Positions 38,120 through 49,787 of a stretch of 64,000 nt of DNA are shown here, piece after piece; within the stretch, counting starts at the first letter, position 1, and each line of letters opens with the position of its first letter. The notes beneath the pieces are model-generated. The model was not told the origin of the DNA and did not search any database. It saw only the letters and a list, made by a program, of their open reading frames with translations. The DNA comes from Excoecaria cochinchinensis (Eukaryota; Streptophyta; Magnoliopsida; Malpighiales; Euphorbiaceae), in the NCBI GenBank assembly GCA_947683425.1, contig CANTUQ010000073.1, positions 3,878,501 to 3,942,500 on the forward strand, in the 5' to 3' direction. The position numbers and the translations under genes are program-made.

Positions 38120-38720
38120 ACCGCACGCGCCAACACGCGCCGACGAGGGAGTGGAAGACGCGCTCACGCGCCACACGCGCGGCCTCCCACTCGATCAGAC
38201 ACGTGTCACAACCATGGCTTGCCACGTGTCCGCATCCAGTCACGCCACGTGTCTTAATGCCATTGGTCCAGCTGGTGCCACGTGGCGGTGTCTCATTGGT
38301 CCACGTGTCACGAATGACACGTCAGCATTGCCACGTGGCAGACCTCGGTCTGACGCGTGGCGACCCCTGATTGGGCCACGTGTCACTAATGCCACGTCAT
38401 CAATAACACCTGTCATGACACGTGGCACCGCCTCATTGGTCCACGTGTCTCTCCTTAGTTGGGCCACGTGTCAGCTGTATGACACGTCCTCTAATTTGCC
38501 CATGTGTCTGCCCCACGTTGTGCCACATGGCATGGCCTCTGCCATCCACGTGGCGCTCGGCCATTGGGCCACGTGTCAGCAGTGACGCAATACTGCTGAC
38601 ACGTGGCACGCGCGTGTGGGCCACCGCCCACGCGCACGCGCCGAACAAGTTGCGGCGTGTGTTGTCCACGCGCCGCCTTGCCGACCGATTCTGACTCTCC
38701 GGTTCCGGCCGGTGGGGGGT
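38120..38720 (-). promoter_or_regulatory. GC-rich leader of the copia element with 13 CACGTG boxes
   Basis: Between the primer-binding site and gag the base composition turns sharply GC-rich. From 38200 to 38605 there are 13 perfect CACGTG hexamers, most in CCACGTGTC or CCACGTGGC contexts, plus several near variants (CACGTC, CATGTG, CACATG). They recur with short spacers such as CATTGG and TTGGGC, which look like degenerate tandem units of about 30-40 bp. CACGTG is the G-box core bound by plant bZIP and bHLH factors. The open frames through this stretch on both strands follow from its composition and are not taken as genes. Confidence 0.7.
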
Positions 38721-40439
38721 TTTCAAGGTCTATGAATTCAATGGTGAGGTCAAAAATAAAAAATCCCGACTTCTAGTTATCCGTTTAGAACACTCATGTT
38801 CATCCCCTCGGGTTTCAGTGTACACATACACGGAATCCAGCCGAAATATATACGCATATATATTTTTCACACAAAAATTGAATTTTTGTTGTGTTCTATG
38901 CATCCCAGATCTAATAATTTTACACATAAAATTTTAGATCTGTTTAGCCACATGCCAGGACGCAAAAATGACGGCTCTGATACCAATGATGGGAAAATTA
39001 TACTCATATAATTAACATGCGGAGATAACATTAAATAAATGTACCTACCTCTTGTAGCGCAGAAACTCGTTGCGGAAGCGTCTACCAAGATCCCGTTTGT
39101 TTTTCGTCACTGGTCTGGCTTTTACCCACTCGGGGTAAGAGCAGCTAGATCACAATCTAAATGCCCCTGAAAATAAGACAAAAAACTTTGAGTGGGAACG
39201 AGCAGCCTTGCGGCGTATACGTTTTCTCGTTACCAAATTATGAGGACCTCACCTCTATTTATAGAGGTCCTAATGGCTAGAGACATAATTCTAGTTTAAC
39301 TCAAACTCTTTCTGAAATAATATTTGGTAATTTAATTTAGATTAAATAACTCAATTTAATCTGGATAGGAATTCAATCCTTTATAGAGTCATGGGCGTAT
39401 CCCAACTCTATCACCAACATATCCTTAAATACTAATATAAAATTTTCCTCCCAATAAAAAAGAGATGTGTAATTTTTTCACATAAAATTTAAAAAGCACA
39501 TATCTCATTTTCATTATGAGGAAAATTCTATATCAACATTTAGGAACCTATTGTGAAATAAAAATAAATAGTGTAGAGCCCTAAGTGATTTCTCAAAAAT
39601 TGAGAGGATGAAATTGTCAAGTTCTGAGAATGAGTATGTATTAAACCTTGACTAGAGGTGAGCAAAAAAGTCGATGGATTCGGTTAACCGAAAAAAAAAT
39701 CCGAAATCAAACCGATAGACTATTTAACCGATTATAATGAACTGATTAATGGTTAGTATTTTGAAAAAACTGATATTAATAGACTGGTTAATGATTTTGA
39801 CTCATGTGACCAGTTAACCGAACCGAAACCGAATTTTTAGTTAATTTATTAATTGTTCAATATGTTCATATTTATTATTTTTTATTATTTCTTGTTTTAT
39901 CAAATTTTTAATAAAGAAAATCAGAATATATTTGAAAAGTTATATAACAATTTATCCTAATTAAAGGTAATCATGTATTTTTTTTATTATACTAATTATT
40001 TCGAAGATTTTAAGTTTTTTTACTTTGCGATTAGTAAGTATAACAATTTATTTAATTAAAAGTAATTATAGACCAGTTAATTTATTTACTTATTAAATAT
40101 TAATTTTTAAAAATAAATTTACTTATATCCATCAAATATTTTTATTTTAACAACAATGATATTATATTATAGTGAAAAAATTTAAATTTTTAAGTACATT
40201 GAATATTTTAATTTTATTTATTAATATATTTTATAGAGTAAATCTATAACCAGCCCCATGTACTTATTAGCCAAAATCGTTTGAGCACCTAAACTATATA
40301 AATGACCATATAAACACATAAACTTGATTTTTATGTAATAAATAAATACAAAATCGCAGTTGATTAAAATGTAAAATGTGCGTGAGGTACAGATGCGCTG
40401 ATGTGGCAAATGTACCTATTATATTATAACAGTGTCCAA

Positions 40440-41111
40440 TATAATTGCAAAAAAAAAATCGGGGAAGCAAACACAGATTGGCTGATCCCCAAACAGCCCT
40501 CGGATTTCAAGAACTTCTCTTGCAAGTTTGAGAGCTTTGGTTGATTTTGAAGCACGTCTTGTTCAGATGATGATGATGAGGCACTAGTTTCTTCATCTCG
40601 TTCTTCTTGTTCATCTTCTTCTTCATTTGATGTAAGGAGAGGCATAGATTTTGGATTTGGCCAATTGTAGAAAGAGGATTTTGATCTCCTACACCACTTG
40701 TTTGCCATGACTAATCTTCTTCTCTTGTTGAATGGATTCTTTGGTTTCTCCAGATCCTTCACTGTACTTGCACAACTCGCATCTGATAGATTTGCAAATG
40801 ATTTTGATTTTCCTGTGAAATGATTCGATAATCCTTTCTTGCAATCACGCTGCCAATTTTAGAATCTCATCAACTTCATCTCCTTCTTCGTCATTGCTAT
40901 CATCCGGAGCTCCAATAGACGAAGAACTATCCGATGAATTCTCGGGTTCATTTAACCCGAACATGCTCGAGATCAGGCTTCCGCTTCCATCTACCTCCTC
41001 TTCCTTCAAGAAGATGCAAGGTTTCTCCTGCGAGGAATTAGGAACGACGAACGACGCTGCCGGCGAAGACAAAATTTCGATGCTGAAAGTTGAACCCACT
41101 AAGACTTCCAT
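40440..41111 (-). pseudogene. Captured OXIDATIVE STRESS 3 (OXS3)-like gene fragment
   Basis: The frame from 41111 reads MEVLVGSTFSIEIL, an acidic/serine stretch (SSDSSSSIGAPDDSNDEEGD) and stops at 40845. A second frame directly after, shifted by one base, carries the family core GLSNHFTGKSKSFANLSD, then VKDLEKPKNPFNKRRR and FYNWPNPKSMPLL, and the C-terminal GCLGISQSVFASPIF. This order is that of plant OXS3/O3L proteins, nuclear stress-tolerance factors. Compared with the family, about 15 residues are missing at the frameshift, between the acidic part and GLSNHF. I take it as a defective capture. Transcription from the Pack-MULE cannot be excluded. Confidence 0.8.
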
Positions 41112-41153
41112 TCAGGGTTCGATCTGTGTGGAGGAAAGTTATGAATCCAACAT

Positions 41154-41760
41154 AGAATTAGAACTGAAAAAAATGAGGAAATTGGAGTAGATGAGAAAAT
41201 TGGGGAAAATAGAGTAGCAGATGCAAGCAACAAGGATGGATTAAAGACCACTGATGAGGATATAAAAGATAGAAAGCGTAGATATAATTCTGTTGCATCA
41301 TTGAAATATCAAGATTCAACTCCTGCTGCATCAATTCAAACCAAAGCTTCAGATGAAAGTGGAGGCAGCTCCAGTTCTTTTGCATTTCCGGTGTAAGTTG
41401 TTTCAATTCTATATCTGCAATAGTATCTTCTTGTTTCTTGCATTTCATATTAGACCAATCAAATTCTATATCTGCAACAGATGGGTTTGTTGTGGGTTTT
41501 GTCATCATTCCACCAATATGTATGCTTTATATGAAACGCCAAATTGCTTTTTTCAAGTTCAATTATGATTATGGACCTTATCATCAGTTTAATCTTCTCT
41601 TGCAGTTTGGGAGATGGAGCAAAAACTATTGATAATACATATGCTTTAGGGGCAAGATCTCCACAGTCTCCAAGGCCTCCACAGCTAACAGTAGCTCCAA
41701 GACCAGTAAAAGAAGCAAAAGCATCACACAGCTGCTTGCTCTTGCTCTTCATTTACAAGC
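41154..41760 (+). pseudogene. Captured fragment of a second host gene, intron retained
   Basis: The frame from about 41174 reads EKNEEIGVDEKIGENRVADA, then RKRRYNSVASLKYQDSTP and SGGSSSSFAFPV. A GT-AG intron (41393-41605) interrupts it. The following exon continues LGDGAKTIDNTYALGARSPQ, PRPPQLTVAPRPVKEAKAS and HSCLLLL. The SSSFAFPVL motif followed by a proline-rich segment resembles C-terminal regions of some plant proteins of unknown function, but I cannot name the source. It lacks a clear start codon and probably its true end. Confidence 0.6.
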
Positions 41761-42171
41761 TGTATCTAATAAAATGTATTTTTTTTACAATTATTAGCAA
41801 ATAAATTTTGTGTTAACGCGTTGATCATGATTTGCATTTCACGCGTTTTGCCACGTGAGATTATGTGTTTATTTATTTCATAATAGACAAATTCAGGTGT
41901 TAATATGATCATATTAAGAGTTTAGTGGTTTAAATAATTTTTGTTAATAAATTTAGGGGGCTGGATATGGGTTTACTCTATTTTATAATTATAGTGATTA
42001 ACCGAAAAATATTGAATAACCGGTCCGAAAATTCAAAACCGATAAACTGGTTAACCGATAGTAGCTGGCTGATTAATAGTTAGTGTTTTGAAAAAATCGA
42101 TATTAATGGACTGATTTTTTTTTTAACTCATGGATCGGTTAAACTGGTCAATGCTCACTCGTAACCTTGAC

Positions 42172-42884
42172 AAAAGCAAAACTACTACTTTTTACCATTT
42201 TATTTTATGTGTCTTTTTTGATGTTTTCATTAGAATTAAAAAATATTAATTAGATTTAAATTTAAAATTAAATGTAGCAAATAATAACTAAATTACCCTT
42301 ATTTTTATTATTTTTAAAATTGCGATTTAATTGGTTGTATAATATTAAAAATGGAATATATAATTAATGTTATATTGAAAATTAGAAAAAAAAATAATAT
42401 TGTATTGAAAGTTTAAAAACGACATATAAAATGAAATATGAAATTCCCTAAAAAAAATATCAAATATCAGAGAGTAAATGCAAAAGCAATGCAATGGATG
42501 GATTGTCGAGCTATAAACATAAATTCAGGCTTCAGGATCACCACTTCATTTTTCTTTTTTTGGACTTCCAAAATATGTTCTACATGATCTAGAAATATTT
42601 TCATCTAATAGCCGTGTAAAAATAGTTGACCCAGCTAATCAATGATATAAAGGATCAACTCTCAACATGCTGCAAATTGTGAAATTGACAATTACTCAAT
42701 ATAGGCATACCAACAAGTTGCAGCCTGTACTTTAATAAATCTTCAAGGAAGAAAAGAAGTCTCCTTGCAAATCGATTACTAATAAGAAATTTAGAGAAGG
42801 CAACTGAACACATAAAAGCTTTTCTGATCTACCGATTGCATGTCTAGTTCGCATGTAATACAACGGACAAAACTGAGAAATATG
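42172..42884. other. Intergenic DNA and 3' flank of GAA1
   Basis: The left part is A/T-rich with no frame. From about 42480 the composition becomes more balanced and should hold the 3' untranslated region of the GAA1 gene, whose stop codon is at 42885-42887. No separate gene is seen. Confidence 0.5.
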
Positions 42885-45800
42885 TCAACAAGAATGAAGT
42901 AAAATGTGCAGGCATAACAGCCAACATGGAAGGTGGACTGTACCTATATAGATGTAAGTGGCACTGTTCCATGCCCAAAGTGACTGCACCCAATTCCAGA
43001 AGTCTCCAATATTGAAGCAGTCAGCACCTTCAAATATAAGTTTTGAAGCGAAAAATGCAACTGGTGGAAATGCAATAATAACCAAAACCAGATTGCAAAT
43101 AATCCTCAGACAATTGCTTATGCTTGCAGCTCTAATGTCAAGCTTCAAAGGGTAAGCCATCAAACATGTGGGGACCATTAATAATGCCCCGATTTCTGCC
43201 GTAGCAAAATTAACAACTGACATAAGCAGCAAACCAGTGAAAACAGCTGAGATAGTCACTGCTTTTAAAATAGCCCATTTGCCTTTTTCATATCGAGAGG
43301 CTTGAGAAAACGGTGAACCCAGTGTCAGGTACAAGATGAGGAGGCTAAACATAGACAGCAATAGCCAGTTAAGAAAACTAGTTGCTGGACTCAAATCAGG
43401 TATTGCACATATAAAATATGGAAGTAACAAGACTATCAAACCCCACACATGAACCGCAAACACTTCTTTAGCTGCATAAAGCCATTTCCATGTCTTGAAA
43501 GTGATATCCGTCTCATCTGATGTAGTGAACTCTGAAGGAATCAATTTCCCATTCTTCTTGCCCAGATCCAATTTATTAGCATCAGCATAGAGGGATGCAG
43601 CAACCAGAGGCAGTGGAGCAACAAGAAGTGCAAATGCAATCATGTAGACTCCAACTGACACGAACTTACTAGGAGATGTTAAGAGGTATAGAAAAAATGA
43701 CTGGTGAAACTTCTCAAGGAGGTTATTCACTGATCTTAAAACACCTTCAATCAACCTACATTACACAAAAACCTTGCCAATAAAAGCAAAATATAGCATT
43801 ATGTATTTTTCAATTGCATCACCAAATGAGTCCCAACTTAAAATCATAAAGCTGAAAAGTTTCAAAAGAAAAGGGGATCAAAAAAGAGCACTTCCAACAT
43901 CAAAATAACTCTAGAAGCAGAGGATATTCGAAACATCACAGCTTCAAATGCTTTCTTAATTAGGTGTATAGAATCCCCAGAATTATTTAAAAACCACCCT
44001 TTAATGCAGGGCTCTTCAGGAAACCCATAAACCTGCCTAAACTGACAAAACAACCCAAGTTTGATTCCCTCTGTGCAGTTTTTGTCTTTAACTAGTGGGG
44101 TCTTGGTGTTAAATACGCATAATGACAGTTTATTTATCTGAACATTTTTCTTTTGCAATTACTGAAGCATCTGCATTTTTCAAAGTGATCCAATGTGCCA
44201 GAGTGATTTAAAACAACATAAGCTTAAATTTCCACATCAACTAATGAATATGCTATTTAAGAGGAAAGCAAAAAGCATATGCTCTTCCATTGACACCCTT
44301 GGACATACTCATGGTTGTAGGAAGAAAATTTTGACAAATGCTTAGAGATACACAATCAAAAACTATTTTATGTTCATCCTAAACCAAATCAATAGATTTG
44401 CATCGAGGAAAAAAGAGATGGTGCGTTCAGAAAGAGAAAACAGACAGGTTGCAGCGGTGAGGGCCCGGATTAAAGTGTCATATGAAGGGGGCATGATTTT
44501 TTTACTTAATTACGATGTGAACACATAGCTACATGGCAAAGAAAAGCCAAATTTAATATTACTTTAATGTTTAGTCTACCCTAATACTCAAATAAGTTAA
44601 TTATAATGTGGTCCACTCTCAAACGCTTAATTGCCAAAAGAAAAAAAAAATAGAAAAAAAAATCAAACAGAAAGTCTTACAAAATTATATCACTCAAACC
44701 CTATGTCATTTTGGCTTCAAATTACATAATTACTCCCGACCCAAACCAAGAAAACATACAAGTTAAACTGCAACATAAACAGCCCATTTTTCTTGTGTCT
44801 TTTCTGTAGCCTGCTCCACAGATTTGCAATAAAGCTGAACTCTTATTCCATTTCTCTTGTGGACAGATTCCACCAGGTTTCCCTCAATTATTTTCTACTA
44901 ATATTTTCTCAGTGATTTCAAAAGCTTGATAACTAGGGCTGTTCACCAAATTTAGCAAAATGACCCACCCAGCCCAAACCAAAAATAAAAAAATAAAAAA
45001 TGAATGAAATAGTTCAGGTTGGGTCAGTTTTTGTATAGAACAGATATGGTTTTGTTGATTTGGTTAAATTATTCTATTTTTACTAAAACCAACCGATGAT
45101 AACTTTACAAGCGAAAGTATTACGATCTTGAATGGGTGAAGAGAAAAACCTTGTGTGATCTTAAGGCTGCAGCTATCAATGACAGGGGGTCATTTCTCTT
45201 TCATGGTTCAGTGAGCTAGTGGACAACTCTTGAGTCCACAGGTATGTATAACTTGAAAGAGTGAATTATATTTTAAACTAGTTTTGTACTATTTTTTTCA
45301 AGTTCAATTCTTCTCGAATACTATGTTTTTACTTTTATGTTTTTACTTTTACTTTACTCTCTTGCTAATAAGAGCCTACCTTTCTCTAATCAAATTTTGA
45401 TTGGATAGGCTATGGATTTTACACATTAAAATTTTGCTTGAATAGGCTTATTAAAATTAATTTTATATAATCAAATTAAAATTGGTAAGTTTCAGTAAAT
45501 TAATAGTTAACCTCAAGCTAAAATTTAACAAGTAACTTGAGTTTGTTATTTATAAGTACAAGACTTTGAATCGATCATTTTGCATCAATTTTCGTATTAT
45601 ATTATATCAAGAATTAACTCAATATTTTTGGTCCAAATTTTAAAAAGTGTTGGTTGAATTGTTATTTACATTAAATATTTCTAATGTATTTGCAGATTTA
45701 GACTTTGATCCAAAATATAAATGGAAGAAAAAAAATGTGAATTCTTTTCTTATTTACAATTACAATTAATTTGACAGATCTTAACTTCAAGAAAGAAAAA

Positions 45801-48800
45801 TATTTTTAGCACCTGAAGATTAAAATTTAACATTTCAGTTAATTTATAAAATAATATTTTAAAATATAAGCATAAACCATATCAAAACCGTTGTAGATTT
45901 TGTTGGATTGGATTGGTTTACTCAACAAACCACCTAAAGTTATGTTTGTTGGGTTGGGTTCATCTCAAATTTGACCCAAGCCAACCCATGAATTGCTGAC
46001 TATCAAGGCTGTTAGCAAAATTCCCTATCTTCCCTTATCTGGTGGCTAATGAGTCAGAACTTGACAATTGATACTTGCTAACAATCTTTCAAGCAAGTAT
46101 AAATCAGACCCAGCAACAGAATCAACATGCTGACTGGTATATCATGTCAACAACAAAATATCATGATACTGGATCTGTATTATTATCTACTATTCAAACC
46201 ATAAAGGTTAACTTTGTTTCAGAGCTCACTTTTGGGGTTTTAACTGACCTCATATGGGGTGATTTAGTGTATTACTTATTGATTTGGCTACAGTTTCCAA
46301 GATTTTGTTCTGTAGCAGACTAAATAGTGGCTGATAGTCAGTAAACTCTAGTCTTGTTCTTGTTTCTAATAAAAGTTTTGTTAATTATTTTCCCCTTTTC
46401 ATTGATTTTCAAATCATTCTACATTAGTCATAACGGCATGCAAAATCTTTCTTTAAGATTATTTAATGAGATAATAATTTGATTCACTTTTAAGACCCTA
46501 AAAGTCCAAAAATGATAGGTGAATTGATGCTCTGTCGAAACTGATGCATATTATTTAATCAGCATCAACCAGAGTCAGATTGTAAAAATATCAAATTAAG
46601 ATTGCAAGTTAGTTGAACTAATCACCCATAATCTGGTCCAGACTAACCGCCATACTGCCTTATGGGTAAGAACTGCTTGTCTCAATATTGCCTAAGAAAT
46701 GTCTCTCCCTGACAATTTATAAATAAAAATGAAATCAACTAAACCTGAAATCTCAAAGATTTCCCTGACATTTTCTGTTACAAACTCCTTTGTAGGCCAA
46801 ACCTAATGGTGATACTCATTAGGGCCTAGGAGGAATTGATTGCCTAAGCCCTAATAAGTACCAGCAACGTAAGAGTCCGTAACATTTTCCACGAGAGATA
46901 ATGCCTTCCATTGAGTACCAGTGCTAAGAGATGACACATCAAAGTGAAAATGGAATAAGACGTATGTTCTAACAACTGGGGGATTAAAGATTCAAACCAT
47001 TTTTATTCATAAGTAAGAACTCCTAATAACGATACACGGCCAAGAACACCTACTCTGTTAAAGGCTCTCACAAAACCTAATCTGTAATGTGAAAATGAAT
47101 TCAATAACGATACACTGCCAGCAATTGAGATTTGAATCCAACCACTTTCATTCAAAAGTAACAAAGCGTAATCTGAAAAGGGTCTGAGAAAACATAGTAG
47201 CAGTTGCTGCAGTACACTTGATTGCAAAACACCACCTATTTTGCAATGATAGTTTTGTAACTGAAAAATAAGTAACACTGGAAATTCAAACATGCACTGA
47301 CCTGCCACCTCGCATAATAAACTCGTTCTGCCTGGCTTTGTTATAAGAAGAAACTTTGGGCGAGATCTCCAAAGTAATTGCATCAACTTGGAAATCACGG
47401 AAAGCTCCATGAGGACCTGTGGGAATACCAAGTGCCTGAAAGGAGGAAAAGAACTTGCAACGTAACCACAGGCAGGCCACCTCCAAAATGAAGAAAGAAT
47501 AAGACAGATGAGAATCCAAATCAACCAAATAAGTAGACTACCTGGTAATACAGTGAACTTGCAAGTGTAGCAGTGCCTTCAATGTAATCCGCAGCTGGAA
47601 TACCAAATTTCCAGTCAGGATTTAAACTTCTGGCCACTTTTCCTAGTACTTCAAATGTGCTTCCCAGAATCTCAATCCATTTCAAATCAAGTAAAGACCA
47701 AAATTTCTGAACCTTCACACGCAAACCTTGCCTATGTACAGCTAAATAATTCACAATATTAATAAGGTCTAGGTTCGGCATCTGCCCATTGGATGCCTCA
47801 GCATAGATACTAAGAGTGTCATCCCACGGTTCTTTTCTATCCGTAACCTTTACAACTAGAGCAGCAGCCATGGTCCCAGCACGTCTAAAACCGTCAGATA
47901 TCTTTCTTTGCGAAACAGAATTGTCTTCAAATATGTGAAGATTATTGCTGTTGTCACATGCATCATTGTTTAAGGAACCCAAACCTGAAAATAAAGGCAT
48001 ATGATAATCTCTTAGCCAAGAAGCAACTGAGGCATATTCACCATACTGTGAATCAGCAATGAGCCATACGATATCCTTGGCCAGCCATGTAACTCGTGAG
48101 AGCAGCGAAAACACTGAATATGCAATACTCAAAGATAGAGTTTCACTCAAATCACTTTTGCCAAAATTGTAAGGTGTGACTAAGACAATGGCTTCCTTGC
48201 CATCACCACGAGGTGCTCTTATTATTCCAATGGTGTTGATGCCAAATGATGAACAACTAGAGTTCCCTCCTATTATCCCAGAATCAGGGCTTGAGAAGAA
48301 ATGCAGAGGACGAAACTGAGTCAGCTGTGGATGAAACTTGTGATAACTAACTTCAGCACCCAAGTTTGACATATAACTGGCGAGGAGCCTTCTATTTTCT
48401 CTGTTAAACCGAGAAACATAAACATCAATTGCATTTTCCTTTCTTCAATTTTCACATTCCTTTTCATAGTCAAAGCAGAAGAGGACAACAGAAACAGATA
48501 AAAGTAATGGAGATGTCATGAGTTATTTTCACCTAGTGGAGCAGCATCCTGCACTTCACTTGGATAGACTTGGAGCATATTATCTAATGAAGTTATGTGT
48601 AGCATAACCAAAAAAGGGGATTATTTAATAAATCCCTGGGAAGCTTTAGCTGGATCACAATAATTAAACTCTCTCAGATACTCTATTTCAACATGAAAAT
48701 GACAGAATTTGGAACATTCAAAGAATTGCTGTATTAGCCGTATGGATAAACTAAACTATCTAGATCCGACCCTAGAGAAGGTCGCAACTTCACAGACTTT

Positions 48801-49553
48801 GCTCAAACAGCCTTTTGTACTAGCTAAAAAATATCTTATAAACAACTTTGGTCATATAATAAACTTGCATACAATTTCAAGGATCATTAAATTTTGAAGC
48901 ATCTCATAACCTATCTAAAGAGGAGAAGAGAAAACCACAGGAATGCAAACATGGCTTATACGCTTTAAATAAACAAATGCAATTGTTATCAAATGGAAGA
49001 TTTTATAATGCAAGAAGAACAAATAAAACTTCAGCATTTCTAAAGTTCAAAAAGCAAAACGGCACACTGTACACATACATGCCAGAGTCGTCCGATCCCG
49101 GATTTAAGCTACTTAAGTCCTTGACCAATCTATTTGCTTCTGAAATGTCATGATTCGAAAGCATGGAACTTGCAGAACCTGTAAAAAAATGATTTAACAG
49201 CCATTAACTGCCAATCGTAGCTTTAGCATTTCAAAAGAAATTATTGAAACAGAGGAAGTGAAGTGGCCAAACCAGGCATGAGGGCATTTTCGGAAATGTA
49301 AGTGTTCTTGGCGAGCACTGGCAATAGGAAAAGAGCTAAAACCCCAGCCGTACAACAAACAACACTGAAAATCGCTCACCATAAATAAAGGAACAATTAA
49401 CAGCAAAAAGAAACTAATAAGAGATTCAAAATTTAGGGATTCAAAGAAGAAGTACCTAACAAGGAGACTGTGAGAGATGAGGAAGATCCCAAGCCGCACA
49501 ATTGGTCTTGGCTTCATCTTTGGGGTTTCAGTCTCCTGTTCTGTCTCCGCCAT
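42885..49553 (-). CDS. GAA1: GPI transamidase subunit GAA1 (GPAA1), 717 aa, six coding exons
   Basis: Coding exons on the minus strand are 49456-49553, 49273-49364, 49079-49178, 47542-48400, 47302-47435 and 42885-43755, with consistent phases. The N-terminal cytosolic tail (MAETEQETETPKMKPRP) leads into a membrane anchor at about residues 33-52 (TAGVLALFLLPVLA). The large luminal domain (about 65-430; YHKFHPQLTQFRPLHFF, APRGDGKEAIVLVTPYN, WLRDYHMPLF, ALGIPTGPHGAF) is the Gaa1 fold related to M28 peptidases but without a catalytic zinc site in this family. Residues 440-717 form several membrane spans. Gaa1 is part of the ER complex with GPI8, PIG-S, PIG-T and PIG-U that swaps a C-terminal peptide for a GPI anchor. 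The ends of exons 3 and 4 are the least certain. Intron 5 is 3.5 kb. It shares a short upstream region with the ABCB26 gene. Confidence 0.93.
43756..47301. other. Large intron 5 of GAA1
   Basis: This 3.5-kb intron carries AT-rich DNA. A stretch from about 44940 (GGGCTGTTCACCAAATTTAG) to 46010 with GGGTTGGGTT/AACCCA words resembles a hAT-type non-autonomous element, but I could not pair its ends or find a duplication. Short open frames at 43862-44158 and 46075-46323 have no recognisable family and are treated as chance. Confidence 0.45.
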
Positions 49554-49787
49554 GATTAATAATTCAAGGTACCTTCCAAATTCGATCGCCTGAGAGAGAC
49601 TAAAGGCGCCATTTAGCTATCCCAAGCTGCTAGTCTGATCTTTGTGCCTTTGACTGTTCATTTGACTCCAACACGTGGCATGATGCAATTCGTTCTAAAT
49701 TTGCAAACGACGCCGTATTGCTTGTTTCGAAGGCCCCAGCTTTGTAGCAGTTAAGTAATACTGGTACGGAAAAAAAAAAGGAGTTCT
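49554..49787. promoter_or_regulatory. Shared 234-bp head-to-head promoter region of GAA1 and ABCB26
   Basis: Only 234 bp separate the two start codons, so both leaders and any core promoters lie here. It contains one G-box in the context ACACGTGGCA (CACGTG at 49672-49677) and two nearby TTGAC/TTTGACT words (about 49650 and 49661) of W-box type. No strong TATA box is visible, which fits bidirectional housekeeping promoters in plants. Transcription starts cannot be placed from sequence. Confidence 0.55.

Larger units (their letters stand above)
31561..39413 (-). mobile_element. Full-length but coding-dead Ty1/copia retrotransposon
   Basis: Two 427-bp LTRs (31561-31987 and 38987-39413) begin TGATGGGAAAATTATAC and end CCCAACTCTATCA. 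Both sides carry CCAAC (31556-31560 and 39414-39418), a perfect 5-bp target duplication. On the minus strand the 5' LTR (right) is followed by TTGGTATCAGAGCC, the initiator tRNA-Met primer site, and the 3' LTR (left) is preceded by GTGGGAGA, the polypurine tract. Internal fragments run in copia order: gag, CCHC knuckle, integrase, reverse transcriptase, RNase H. No frame longer than about 110 codons survives in the coding part. The LTRs differ at only about eight positions. Confidence 0.95.
40236..41978. mobile_element. Pack-MULE with two captured host-gene fragments
   Basis: The termini GAGTAAATCTATAACCAGCC (left) and GAGTAAACCCATATCCAGCC (right, minus strand) start inverted repeats that stay similar for roughly 100-150 bp. 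The element is flanked by the identical 9-mer TATTTTATA (40227-40235 and 41979-41987), the target duplication size of Mutator-like elements. Inside are an OXS3-like gene fragment on the minus strand and a different, intron-containing gene fragment on the plus strand, head to head. No transposase is present. Retained intron sequence shows capture at the DNA level. Confidence 0.88.
39653..42163. mobile_element. hAT-type non-autonomous element carrying a nested Pack-MULE
   Basis: The ends are TAGAGGTGAGCA and, on the other strand, TACGAGTGAGCA. They are flanked by a perfect 8-bp target duplication ACCTTGAC (39645-39652 and 42164-42171), as expected for hAT. The inner sequence is A/T-rich with GGTTAACC and CCGAAACCG words. 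It is related to the copies at 1521-2237 and 53975-54477. Without the nested element at 40236-41978 and one copy of its 9-bp duplication it would be about 0.76 kb. There is no transposase. Confidence 0.85.

Noticed and set aside
38047..38726. Overlapping open frames of 75-144 codons on both strands
   Set aside because: They occur in the GC-rich G-box array of the copia leader, where stop codons are rare; frames are open on both strands at once and are rich in repeat-encoded residues.
40424..41111. Calling the OXS3-like sequence an intact gene
   Set aside because: A frameshift and a missing block separate the two halves, and it lies wholly within a Pack-MULE beside another gene fragment.
46075..46323. 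82-codon open frame in GAA1 intron 5
   Set aside because: It has no family resemblance, lies in an intron on the opposite strand, and its composition fits chance.
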